Below are positions 31,452-42,414 of a stretch of DNA of 64,000 nucleotides, piece by piece (the stretch's first letter is position 1; the number at the start of each line of letters is the position of its first letter). A program made the position numbers and the translations under genes. The DNA is taken from NCBI GenBank assembly GCA_024195265.1, contig JAJLRJ010000006.1, forward strand, positions 4,512,407 through 4,576,406. Reading direction: 5' to 3'. This DNA is from Dendrophyllia cribrosa. Its lineage: Eukaryota; Cnidaria; Anthozoa; Scleractinia; Dendrophylliidae. Below the pieces are notes generated by a model. It saw only the letters and a list, made by a program, of their open reading frames with translations. It was not told the origin of the DNA and did no database searches.

Positions 31452-32472
31452 TCGCACGTTGGTCAGAATGGGCGTTTTTTCTCCCACTCGGGTCGTAGAG
31501 ATACATTGAATATTCGTAATGAAACGAAGTTTGGCATAGACATAGTTCGCGGAATTCCACATTTAATGATAGTGGTTACGCACTTGTGATTGACAGTATG
31601 ACGTCACAAATGACGTTCAAACTTGGCGCCAAAATTTAGAATTTGGAAATTGATTTCGCAAACCGAATAAACATGTTCTATGATAAAAACGAATCTTTCC
31701 AGCGAAAACCCTACTTAAATCTGATAAAACCGGACAAAGTTATGGTTAATTAATGAAATTCGTATTTCCCGCCAAATGTGAAAGAATGTAAAGAATTCGC
31801 CATATTTAGTCAAAATTTAGGGGTTTTAAGCTCGAACACCATAAAGGAAATCAGTTAGAAACAAAGTGCACAACAGATAACAACAAATTTGTAGTTTTTT
31901 TTACTTAGGACATGGGGTGTCAGGTTGGGCATTACGTCATATGCGAACACATGTGACGTCATAATCACATTTTAATGACGTCAGAGGTGAATTAATTATA
32001 AGTCCTAAGTCAAAAAAACTACAAATTTATTTTCATCTGTTATGCACTTTGTTTCTTTCTGATTCCCTTTATTGTGTTCGAGCTTAAAACCCCTAAATTT
32101 TCACCATATATGGTAATAAAACAATTAAATTCCTTGAATTCCTTTCTTTTCGCGGGAAATATGAATTTCATTAATCAGCCATAACTTTGTCCGGTTTTAT
32201 CGGATTTAAGTAGGGTTTTCGCTGGAAAGCTTCGCTTTTATCATAGAACATGTTTATTCAGTTTGCGAAATCAATTTCCAAATTCTAAATTTTGGCGCCA
32301 AGTTTGAACGTCATTTGTGACGTCATACTGTCAATCACAAGTGCGTAACCACTATCATTAAATGTGGAATTCCGCGAACTATGTCTATGCCAAACTTCGT
32401 TTCATTACGAATATTCAATGTATCTCTACGACCCGAGTGGGAGAAAAAACGCCCATTCTGACCAACGTGTCG
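31452..32472. repeat. ~1-kb palindrome, arms ~460-480 bp
   Basis: CACGTTGGTCAGAATGGGCG at the left is mirrored by CGCCCATTCTGACCAACGTG at the right; pairing continues through GTATGACGTCACAAATGACG and AAGTAGGGTTTTCGCTGG. By eye the arms match at over nine in ten positions. The unpaired centre is roughly 31910-31995. No ORF; many TGACGTCA-like words. Confidence 0.92.
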
Positions 32473-32510
32473 TCTTCGTGCAAAAAACCTATGTTACCAT
32501 TGTTAGTGCC

Positions 32511-32662
32511 ACTTTAAAGGACCAGTATCACCCATTCGGCTTTGCGGTCGTTTGTTTTTGTTTTCAAATGACGAGCTCATTCGGGAATTTTCGACTGCGT
32601 TAAATTCAATCGTCGAGGCATTCGGCGCGCAATGCATTTTGGGTGATACTGGGCATTTAAAA
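32511..32662. mobile_element. MITE, ~150 bp, GTATCACCCA ends
   Basis: Left TTTAAAGGACCAGTATCACCC and right GGGTGATACTGGGCATTTAAA. Abuts the palindrome on its right side. Confidence 0.82.
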
Positions 32663-32884
32663 AGGCCAAAAGACATCTATATCAGTGGGAACCCAACAAA
32701 AATTGCTCCGTTTTGGATGGTGTCGCAGTGAACAAATTTTCGACCCTTCGGCCCTTTTTTCGGCAAGATAAGAGAGGAGGCACCCCCCGGACTTCCCAGA
32801 TCCGCCACTGATGAATAACAGAATTACCGGATTTCATGTCGTCGGGGACTGGTGCCTATCCCGACAAATAGATATCGCAAAAGG

Positions 32885-33058
32885 GAATTCACCACTTTAG
32901 AAACGAGAAGGAAACTGGGCCGAGTGAACTTTCGCAACGCCTTCTGGGATCGTTACAGGGGACGCTTCTTTTGTCTCTGTCCCCAGTTACAGTCCCAGAA
33001 GTTGTTGCGAAAGTTCACTCGGCCCAGTTTCCTTCACGTTTCTAAAAGTGGCGAATTG
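32885..33058. mobile_element. Foldback MITE, ~75-bp arms
   Basis: AAACTGGGCCGAGTGAACTT mirrors AAGTTCACTCGGCCCAGTTT, with pairing extended on both sides (TTAGAAACG / CGTTTCTAA). Confidence 0.9.
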
Positions 33059-33059
33059 A

Positions 33060-33890
33060 AGAGATTTGGTCATTTTTTCCTGTCCAAATTTATCGATCAG
33101 AGAAACTCTCTCCAGAAAACTTAAAACTTTCTTCCCTTCATCTATTGGTAGAATAAAGTGTACGAACACTTTGGAAATATCTGCAAGGGCCAACGGCCAA
33201 AAAAAAGAAAAAAAATATCTGCAATATCAATATTTGCAATATCTGCCATCAAATATTCCTCGGACTACGATTGTACACATATAGTTTCAAAACATTTTGC
33301 CATATCTTTTTAGATCCTAAAAGGCAGCGAGTCGGGTTATTTAGGGAAGTTTCATACAATTGCCTTTAGTCTTTCGATTTTGTCCATTTAGGTACATGTC
33401 CCTCACGACACGAAATTTAGAAAGTTAAGTATTGCTTCACATAAGAACTATAGTAAACTTAATTGTGTGTTCTGCGGCACTGGCTCTTTCCCACAAAGAA
33501 TATCTTTGATTTCAAGAATAGGTGAGGGTCTGATGGTTTAAAATTATATTTCATTATAAAAATACAGAAAATCCATTTGCGTCAAATATATTTTAGCAAA
33601 TGTTCGTGCTTAACCAATCAGAATAGCCGAAGACAATAACTACTAATTTTGCTTCTTTGATGAAGTTCCCCAAATACAATATCTTTAAAAAATTGCATGT
33701 TGTGCGATTGGGTCTCAAAATACTTGAAACCTTAAAAAAATTAGACTTTATGCACCTTGAACCTTAACTTTTTAACGGTTTTTGAGTCTAGGCCAATGAG
33801 ATCACCAGTTGTAACAATGAAAAAAGTTGACATTCCATCGTGCATTGCCGTTCAGCCCTATCCTTCTTATGCGGATCAGTTACTTAATCT
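33060..33890. other. No gene recognised
   Basis: AT-rich spacer with short chance ORFs only. Confidence 0.5.
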
Positions 33891-33894
33891 ATTA

Positions 33895-34225
33895 GGTTCC
33901 GAGTGGAACAAAGGGCGTCGACATGTACAGTGCTGCGCCAGCGGACTCTATTTGTAGCTGTTTTCTTGGCCGTGTGCCAGGCGATGTTGGCTTCTTTGAG
34001 CTCCTCTTCTACTGATCTCCTCCAGGTTTTCACTGGCCTTTCCACCTTTCTTTTAACCTGTGGATTCTATTCCAAGACCTGCCTGGTCGTGTCAGATTTG
34101 TCTTCCGCAAAGTGTGGCCGATCCAATTCCACTTCCGCCCGACGATCTCTGTTGGGATGCATTCTTGCTCTGCTCTTGCCCAAAGTTCCCTGTTGCTGAT
34201 TTTCTCTGGTCAGTGTATGGCTTTA
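33895..34225 (-). mobile_element. LINE 3' end fragment (second family)
   Basis: Minus strand reads RKWNWIGHTLRK, then after a frameshift TWRRSVEEELKEANIAWH and HVDALCSTR. WIGH-LRK...ALCSTR is the usual extreme C-terminus of a common metazoan LINE group. Broken, with no upstream domains. Confidence 0.85.
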
Positions 34226-34355
34226 GCAGCTTTCTTAGACAGTGGTTAGTTCCAAATTATTTCAGTTTATTGAAGTTGTTATTGCCGTATCTCTGTTGCG
34301 TTTGCTTGGACTTATGTGTTAATAAGTCAATGAGTTTGTACAGCGATATTGTCGT

Positions 34356-37300
34356 CTAAATACATATATATTGCCTGTTTTGTAGGGTGTAACGAAGAAT
34401 GCAAATTTTGTGGTTCAGGAACACGGCAAGACGAACGAGTTGAGACAAGAATGCAAATAGGACCAACAATGCAAACACTGCAGGAGGAAAACAGAGAACG
34501 GCTACCTGAATCCACTGCAGGACAACAATGATGCGCTTGTTAGGTCCTTCTGGGCGGACGGCAGAGGACGCGAGAGTTGCCGTTGTCACGTTTATCATTG
34601 CTACACAGGATAGAGTTGTCAAAGACAACGTTTCCAGTCTGTCTGCTGCACGGTCACGGAATGGCTTTTTGATTAAATGATGAACTACCATAAGAACACA
34701 TGCAACAGACATGCACAGGAAACAAATCATGGAATTCGGGATGAACGCACGGCATGTGAGAAGCACAAGTCTTCGACCAATCAGAACACTTTCCCAATAG
34801 AGCGTTCCTTGATCATGCGCACTGGGTGGACGGAACGGACCATGCAAAATATGGGAAATTTCATCGGCATGTTCATCGTTATCGAGCGAAATGCTTCCCT
34901 CGATGGGGAATGATGAGAGGCTGGTGTATTCACAGGATAATGCATCGCGGACGACTGGGTTTCGTCTCTTTCTGACGTATAAACTCTTCACAAGCCAGTA
35001 GACAAGAAACGGCAGAGGAACAACACATGCGAAAACAAACTCTTTCCAGGATATGGTCTTGTTATACAGCTTTCCAGAACCCAAATAAAGAACCCCGACA
35101 AATGGGACGGTAAAGATGGCGTTAAAAGTCAAGAGGCTGTATTGCCACCACTGCCAGCAAACAATGTTCCCATCGAAGTAAAGACGCTGTTCGGATCCGA
35201 TCGATACGCATTGCATCAACTTTAGAGACGTTTCTGCAAGACGTTCGTAACCTAGCAACATGATTTCCATGACAACAGCCATGTAATAAACCAATAATGG
35301 TTTACCTCTCTTCAGTGTCAGATTAACTGCTAAATGAATGCAGTAAATTATGAAAACGTGAGCTATTGCAGCAAATACCAGACCAGAGAGAAAAACTTCC
35401 TTCGTGACCGCTGTCAGTCCAGCGAATGGGCAGCCAATTCCTTCGTCGACGATGTGGACTTGAAAGTTAAAAGCAGCGGCTATCGTGGAAATGTATGGAA
35501 CTTGTGTCATCATATTCTCCATAGGAGTGGTGCTAAGCAAGTCAACCACTTGATAGAAGTAAAATGTAATTTTGAGGTACCCATTTTCTTGCTCCTTGGT
35601 CCCGTGACCAAGGCCTTCGTGTATTCCACGCAGGCGATCTCTTTTAAACCACAAAATTTGTTCTTTCAAAAAGCGCATGAGAGGAGGTTTCTTCAACAAA
35701 TACACAGTCAAGCCAGCAGTATAAAGCGCCATTAATATCCACAGCAGATAATTCCATCGGCATTCTTCCGATTTTCGACATTTCGACGAGAACAGTGTTT
35801 CGCTAAACCCAGGAGCACACCGCCCGCAAAGAACACCTGACCTGTTACCATAGCAACTGTTGTAGTCCTCGTGGTACAGAGTGTTGGTAGGTTTAAGGCA
35901 GTATTCCTCAGGACAGCGTGAAAATATCAGTGACGAGAAATTGCTTGAGTTAGTCACTTTGTATCCCCAAAAATCTGGTTTGGCCACAATGTTGTCGGGT
36001 CCGTTGCAGTGGGCACCGAATGGGCATTCAACACATTCAAAGCCTTCATGAACCAAAAGACCTCTGGAAAATCCACTTTGAAGACTATACATTTTAGAAG
36101 AGCACATTCTGCAAGTGAACATTAAAGTGGTCACGTTTAAACGGCAAAACGTGTTCTCTTGCCCGCCTTCGTAATGAAAGTGAGTGAAATTATCAAACCG
36201 AAGTGCACTTCCAGTTGCGCATCTAATGGTGGAGTTGAAGTCGATATCGAAATATCCACCAGACCATACACTCAGAATGGGTAGAGGTGCTCGTCTCTGA
36301 ACAATACTGGTCACAAAAGAAGTGTTCTTTATGATGATTGGGCCTCCGCTTTCCGAATGCAGAAATCTGCCAAATGCAAAAGTAGTGCCGCTGTAAGTCC
36401 CTTCTCTTTTTGTGCGTTTGAAGATGCAGCTGTTAAGTTCAATCATTGTGCTTCCGTATCCAACGTAGATATGCCCTGTATTTCTCAAATCAAAGTTATC
36501 TATGAAACTGCATCTTTGAAACTTCACATAACCGTTAATTAATTGAATCGCACCCGCCACATACCCCAAGTTGTTCTGAAATAAAGTGTCTTCAAAAATA
36601 AGGCGACTTGTGTAATTCCATTTGGCATGTGTGTTGTTTCCGTCTCCTTCTGTGACGCAGCCTTCGTCTATGAGCTCATCAGAGTCAAAAAGAAATAGAA
36701 GTGCTCCATGACCAGTTATATAATCAGGCACATTTCTGTATTTTGCGACTCTCCAATTATTTTTTTCTAGACTAAAACTATCCCGGAATGTACAACCACG
36801 TACACCGACTGTCTTGTTTCCCTTGGCAACTAACACAAACGAATTGGATGCTCGACCTTCAAAAGTGACATTCTCTATTTCAACGCTTATTTCTGGCTGA
36901 AAAATCATTTCGTCAGTTTGAGGTGGAATAATGATGCGAATACCAAATAATAATTTCTCGGAATATTTCTCTTGTATTTTTTTGCCGTCGAAAAGCGTGT
37001 TGGTTACTCGAAAGCGAACGTTAACGCTGCTGTTAAGCAAACCGAACAGGTCCATCAAGTTATTTCGAAATGTGCAATTGTTGACGCCTACGTCTGAATA
37101 AAAATTGCTTCCGTTCATGGGCACTTTGTGTAAATATTTTATCCGAAGACCAAGCTTAGAAGATTCCACCGTTACATTGGCAAGTCGAACTTTAAAATTA
37201 AGAGTTACGCTTATCGCTACAAATTCATTATTCCTGACAAACGAAGTGTTGGAAATGTTGATTTCTCCACATTCTGTTGCATTTCCCCACACTCGAAATA

Positions 37301-38299
37301 TTGACACATGTGGCAATATAGTTTCATTCACTCTGCATGTTCTGCATCCGTTATCGTAGAAATGCGAGTTGTGAATACTCAAGTCAACCGTACCTTTTTC
37401 TCTGCCAAAACTCTCGACTGTTATACATTTTGTTTCAGTGTTGTTCCAACACATCCAATGATTAAACGCGATGGAGGCCATCTTCACCCTGGAATAATAC
37501 AGGCTGCGAGAGGTCATAAAATGATTTCGCTCAAGACTTATGTTATTGTACGTTTCTTTTGTTACAGCTGTGGGCAAATTAACATTAAGAAAATGACCAC
37601 CACTTCCAAAGCATATGACCTTCTCGGCAGTTATATGCAGATAAATCTTGCGGGAAAAATTATTTGTTTGATTCGAGAACACTATAGCACCCCTTAGCAG
37701 TGAAGGTGTGTACAATCCATTTTCCAGGAATTTAGTTCTGTCGATGTTTAACGAAAACTCCAAATCGGTGTTCAGAAGCCATTGTTCAAACTGTATTTTC
37801 ACACAGAGAGAGTTGTTTTGAAATAGAGAATTTCGAACAGTGACATTCACTTTCGAACTGTTTTCTACTCGAATAATTACGGCTGATTCCATAAGCGTGT
37901 CTCGATGCGTACAGTTAATGAGCTCCACGTGGTTGCAGTCTTTAAATTTAAGAGGCGTTTTCAAGAACGTTATGCCACTTAATGCGATACGCAACCTCCC
38001 ATCTGATCGATTAAAATAAAACCCGCTTCGGCAGGTCACGTGGGCTTCTGTCGGATGTAAGCTGGTCATTGTGACGTTTTGTGTCACCCGGATTCCCGGA
38101 TGATGCGCCTGCGTAGTTAACCCCTTACAATTGTATGGTTGTTTTGCTGTTCCACTGCCGTTTAGGATAATACGCCCGCCACTCTTCACGCGGGAAACCG
38201 CCATTGCTATAGTGTGACATGGCTTTTCAATGGGGCCACAATGTTTGCTGTCGTTTCCGAACAAAGAAACATGGACGATTTTTCGATACTCGTGGCATC
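34356..38299 (-). CDS. Receptor-like gene B, paralogue of A (main exon; first exon not found)
   Basis: Single long exon of about 1314 residues from acceptor GTATTTTAG at 38300 to stop TAG at 34358-34356. The exon begins GA|TGC, the same phase and Gly-Cys junction as gene A, so the exon structure is conserved. Domains are as in A: beta-helix ectodomain opening VSLFGNDSKHCGPIEKPCHT, Cys-rich stalk (CRMCSSKMYSLQ, CPFGAHCNG, LCGRCAPGFSE) and about eight membrane spans. The ectodomain differs from A at roughly one residue in four, whereas the first membrane region is nearly identical even in DNA. The last residues diverge completely from A after FLNHKIC. The signal-peptide exon expected beyond 38300 was not recognised within about 3 kb. 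Without it the gene could be incomplete, or its exon 1 could lie further out. Confidence 0.82.
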
Positions 38300-38301
38300 C
38301 T

Positions 38302-38694
38302 AAAATACAAAGACAAAAAACATCTTTGTTAAGTATATATCCCTTTAATACATGAAATGTTTTATGCAGTAGCTTATTGCATTTTGGCTGTGATTACCTG
38401 TTGTCTTACCACCAACTGACTTTTTCACAGTCAAGATCTTTTAAAATCTTATAACAAAAAATTTGCTAAGTGGGCGTTGGTCGCAAAATTTCCAGAAGAG
38501 CAAGGAACTTTGCCTCAGTGCTGGAAACAACAGTTGGTCATCGGACATTGTCCGACCAAAATCCTAAACATAATGTCCGACTAATTTTACATCATGCTCG
38601 GACACCCAACGTTTAATAAGGCAAGTCCTACCAGCGACACAAATAGTTTCGTAAAATCTCTCGTATACGAGTGAAAGTCTGTGACATGCTATTG
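38302..38694. other. Upstream region of gene B, no exon seen
   Basis: Searched for a minus-strand signal-peptide exon ending in phase 1; none was convincing. A possible donor ACAACAG|GTAATC at 38399 follows a frame with stops. Confidence 0.4.
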
Positions 38695-39108
38695 GCGGGG
38701 GTAGACATGAACGCCATTTTTCCGCCACTTGACATGGCTTTAATGGAAATATCTCGTTCACGTTTCAAGCAATCCAAAAACTCTCTGCTCATCCCGTGAA
38801 TCTATGTTGTGGGGTGTTTTGTGAATTTTTGGGTGATTTTTGGGTATGTTTGGGAGGAAATAGTTTTTCTCAAAGGAGTGGTAAAATTAAGAGAAATAAG
38901 AAATATTGAAGATTTAGTGAAGTTTTAAAAATAGAATTTGTAGTTAATAATTAATAGGCGGACACCAAGTTAGTCCACTAGCAACCTGGGGTACACTTGC
39001 GTGGGTATCGACTGTCTCCCTGTTGGTGTTCCAAAAATCATTTTCTATCTTCTATCCCTTCTTTAAACCTCTTCAAATTTCATTCAAATTCATGTGTACC
39101 CCCGCCTT
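38695..39108 (+). repeat. Dispersed ~400-bp repeat, copy 2
   Basis: Same orientation and word order as 20790-21180. It lies just outside gene B, as copy 1 lies outside gene A. Confidence 0.88.
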
Positions 39109-39169
39109 AAAAACCTCTTGCAACAAATGTTTCATGCAGTTGCTAATTTTATTTAAAAATGTTTGGCGG

Positions 39170-39330
39170 GCGGAGTGAATAAGGAGGGGAAGGGGGTGTG
39201 GGGTAGTCGGAGTGAACACGTTTGTTTTTCGCAAGAAAAGGGGGCGGGGGGGCGGGGGGGGGGGGGGGGTACGGGGTAGAGGACGGAGGGCGGTGGGTGG
39301 GCCCCGCCCCGCCCCTAGATCCGCCATGGA
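39170..39330. repeat. G-rich low-complexity tract
   Basis: GGAGGGGAAGGGGG-type words and a G run at 39250-39268. No gene. Confidence 0.7.
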
Positions 39331-39422
39331 CTCAAACGTTAGAGTGTCATTACACTACTTACGTTTTGGACTCAAAGAAATGTCCTCTAAATTTGTTGTC
39401 CTACGCATGATGCAAGCTTGCT

Positions 39423-40145
39423 TAAGGTTACAGTGTACCTTCGGGGGTGTCTCCAGTATAACAGCTCTAGCGTCTTAAGATTACACTTAATATACCTAAA
39501 CCCAGATATCAAATTAAAGCTTATAGAGCTGGCTATCTAAATATGGAAACTATTTGGTAATAAAATGAATTGTCGAATTTTTTACGTCTAAATTCGAACG
39601 TCCGAATTAGCTTTAAAACGCTATAACTCAAAGCGATTATTGTATTTTGCTAATTTGATTTGTTCTCGGATTTCCGGACACGAAGCGCTAAAAAAACGTG
39701 TCGGCGATTTCCCATATTCAATTGCAGTGAAAAGTTACAGTATATTTTCGAAAAAGGGAGAAAAAAAAATTGGAGTGATCGCACGGAAATGGCTCTTGAC
39801 GAAAAAATTTTCGGAAATAAGAAATTCGCCGACACGTGTTTGTTGATTATATGTTAGCCTAGCTTCTGTCCAAATTTGAGGAAAATCGAACAAATTCCCT
39901 TTGAGTTGTAGCTTTTTAAAGTGTCCCCTACAAGCGAAAAATTAACTTTGAGAAAACAGCGCTTAAAAAAACGTATCGCTTCATAAACAAACTCCGCCCA
40001 CAAAAGTTATACCGTCATTTCTCCGTCAATTTTCACTATCTTTCGATAATTTTTTTTTGAATGAAAGTTCATTCTGTAAACTTTATTTTGACGCCAAAAA
40101 AAAAATTCCATAAATTTTCGATCTGAAGGTACACTGTAACCTTAA
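39423..40145. mobile_element. ~720-bp TIR element
   Basis: TAAGGTTACAGTGTACCTTC at the left and GAAGGTACACTGTAACCTTA at the right. Inside, AAAAAAACGTGTCGGCG and AACTCAAAGCG-like words, but no coding frame. Confidence 0.85.
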
Positions 40146-40309
40146 TAAACACAGGTTTGATCAGACACGTTGTCTTGCCTGCGACATTATGGTTTTAGAA
40201 AATATTTCGTATACCAGTGCTAGTCAAATGAATGCTATTGTTTTTTTTAATATTTTAACGTTTATTAAAATAAACGTATAAAAGCATGATATAACAAACT
40301 ATGTGAAAA

Positions 40310-40395
40310 TGTGGTTCACCGGCGAGGAATCTAACTCCAGTCTCCTGCTTACAAGGTAAACATGATCACCACTTCACCTTTGGCGAACCGATAAA
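40310..40395 (-). repeat. Degenerate tRNA-like SINE fragment
   Basis: Minus strand GGTGAAGTGGTGATCATG followed by GGAGACTGGAGTTAGATTCC has A- and B-box-like spacing but poor stems. Confidence 0.45.
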
Positions 40396-40787
40396 GATAG
40401 TGGGAAAAACAGTCACACTATTTACTTGTTACATCACTAAGATGACAAGGTCACTCACACGGGGAGTCTTATTGTAGGATCGACTTAGCGATTGTTGTTG
40501 TTTTGTGTGTGTTCCACAAGGTCTTTACTAGACTAATTAAGTTACCTGCTCTCAGCCCCAAGAAAAGAAGAGAGAGATGCCATGCACAGACAAACCAACA
40601 AAGAGCCATCACTAGAAAGCACCAAGAGGAGTATAACGCCGTTGTAGTGAGAACATTTCAAATGAAGCATCATTTTCGGCAGTTGTTAGTTCGAAAACGT
40701 AACATCACGTGCATACGAAAATGAAATTGTTCTCATAAATTAGAATAAACACATTTCAGTTTAAACATGCAGACATCCCCAAGGAGA

Positions 40788-40850
40788 AGTATAACAATAA
40801 CAACTTTATTTATAGAGGATAACATATGACAGTTTATACTTATAAAAGCC
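40788..40850 (-). repeat. Possible LINE 3' tail
   Basis: ATAACAATAACAACTTTATTTATAG reads on the minus strand as AATAAAGTTGTTATTGTTAT, a tail of the kind seen on CR1/L2 group elements. Confidence 0.45.
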
Positions 40851-41157
40851 TGGTTTCCATATAATCGCAACGATCGCAACGATCGCAGCGATCGACGATC
40901 GCTGCGATTCATGCGACCCTTGCGATCATATGGAAACCAAAACGTTGCGATTGCGATTGCGATCGCAGAGATAGAAATTTTTCTATCTCTGCGATCGCAA
41001 TCGCAAGGATCGCAACGATCGCAAGGATCGCAACGATCGCAAGGATCGCAACGTTTTGGTTTCCATATGATCGCAAGGGTCGCAAGAATCGCAGCGATCG
41101 TCGATCGTAACGATCGCTGCGATCGTTGCGATTATATGGAAACCAGGCTAAACTTGT
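40851..41157. mobile_element. Foldback MITE built from CGATCGCAA units
   Basis: Ends GCCTGGTTTCCATATAATCG and CGATTATATGGAAACCAGGC; an inner pair GGAAACCAAAACGTTGCGAT / ATCGCAACGTTTTGGTTTCC; a tip at AGATAGAAATTTTTCTATCT. Both arms are filled with 9-bp GATCGCAAC/G units. Confidence 0.93.
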
Positions 41158-41545
41158 GGCTCCCTGTCCTAAGTAATTAAAGAAAAAAGTTTAAATAAAT
41201 TAAAATAATATTACTTAAATAAACAATGTTACAAAATAAAATAGTTCTAACATACAAATAATGTCCTAAGTTATTACAATCCCAATCACTGGCTAGGAAT
41301 TTTTGTTTCCCTATATATATGCCATTCTCTGTTTTAAATCTTTATCGATCACGTATCTATCATTATTAACCTTTTAGATTCTAAAGTGTTACATTTTTTG
41401 TATCATCAAATTCCAATCAAATTTATTACATTTTCAAGAAATTATCCTCGCCTTTACTGTATATTCCGAAAACAGTGATTTTTCAATGTCACTGTTTCAA
41501 TTTGTGCAGTACCTCTATCTTTTAACTAAGCATTTATAGTATAGG
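41158..41545. other. AT-rich spacer, no gene seen
   Basis: About 70% A+T with no supported ORF. Confidence 0.5.
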
Positions 41546-41546
41546 T

Positions 41547-41720
41547 CAGGGGCGTAGCTACCTGTACGCACATAAGCACGTGCGTACTTGAAAAAGTCAA
41601 AAAAAAGAGAAAGATTTGGGAATTGAGGGTGGCGGGGGGGGGGGGGGGGGGGGGGGAAAGTAGGGGGATGTTTGAAAATTGATTGTGTGTACCTCTGAAA
41701 AAGTTCTGGCTATGCCCCTG
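41547..41720. mobile_element. hAT-like MITE, CAGGGGCGTAGC ends
   Basis: CAGGGGCGTAGCTAC at the left and GGCTATGCCCCTG at the right. A central G run (41631-41657) may be mis-sized. The target duplication is unclear, so the hAT assignment rests on the termini only. Confidence 0.7.
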
Positions 41721-42284
41721 TAGGTACAGGGTGAGATGAAAGTGAAAAAATCTGCTTGCTCTTCGGGCAAGCTGATACGTATAATAAGCTTACTACCCAA
41801 AGCACTGAGGAGCTAGCCCAAAAGTAAATAAGCAATTGCAACCAACTGGTCACCAGTGTGACTAAAAATTAAGTATACATGGCGACCAAAAATTTAGAAC
41901 TGTGGTTGGCTTCCTGCTGGAAGGGGGGACTGAGACTGAGCTGCACATACAATTTAATAGCAACAAATATGGTTTCATACCCGAAGGAAATGTGTCCTAC
42001 ATCTTAGGAAATGTGCTTCAGGAATCTCTGATTACTACTAGTCATAATAGTAATAATAATTCAAAAATCGATTAATAATTCATATAAGGAAAATACAAAA
42101 GAAATTATAACTTAATGAAGGTCTATAAATCCTGATACTGATACAGAATGCTACATGTAATAGAAATCCTAATGATTATAATTTAACCTTCATTGCTATT
42201 GTTGTTTTAGAAGTCAATTACAAAAAGTTGTAATTGGATAGCTGTAATTGGACACCCACGTGACCATGTGCCAATAATGAAAGA

Positions 42285-42377
42285 AAACCATTATTATTAC
42301 AATCGAGAATTTTGTTATCGATGCGATAATAATAATAACAATAATAATAATAATAATAATAACAATAATAAAAATAC
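42285..42377. repeat. (AAT)n microsatellite
   Basis: Interrupted run of AAT/AAC triplets, immediately past the 3' end of the BTB-TLDc gene. Confidence 0.9.
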
Positions 42378-42414
42378 CTATCATGCATGTATGCTGTGCA
42401 GTTTTTTTTACTCA

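Noticed and set aside
33903..34359. Plus-strand ORFs near the 3' end of gene B
   Set aside because: Antisense of a LINE fragment whose minus strand reads WNWIGHTLRK and ALCSTR.
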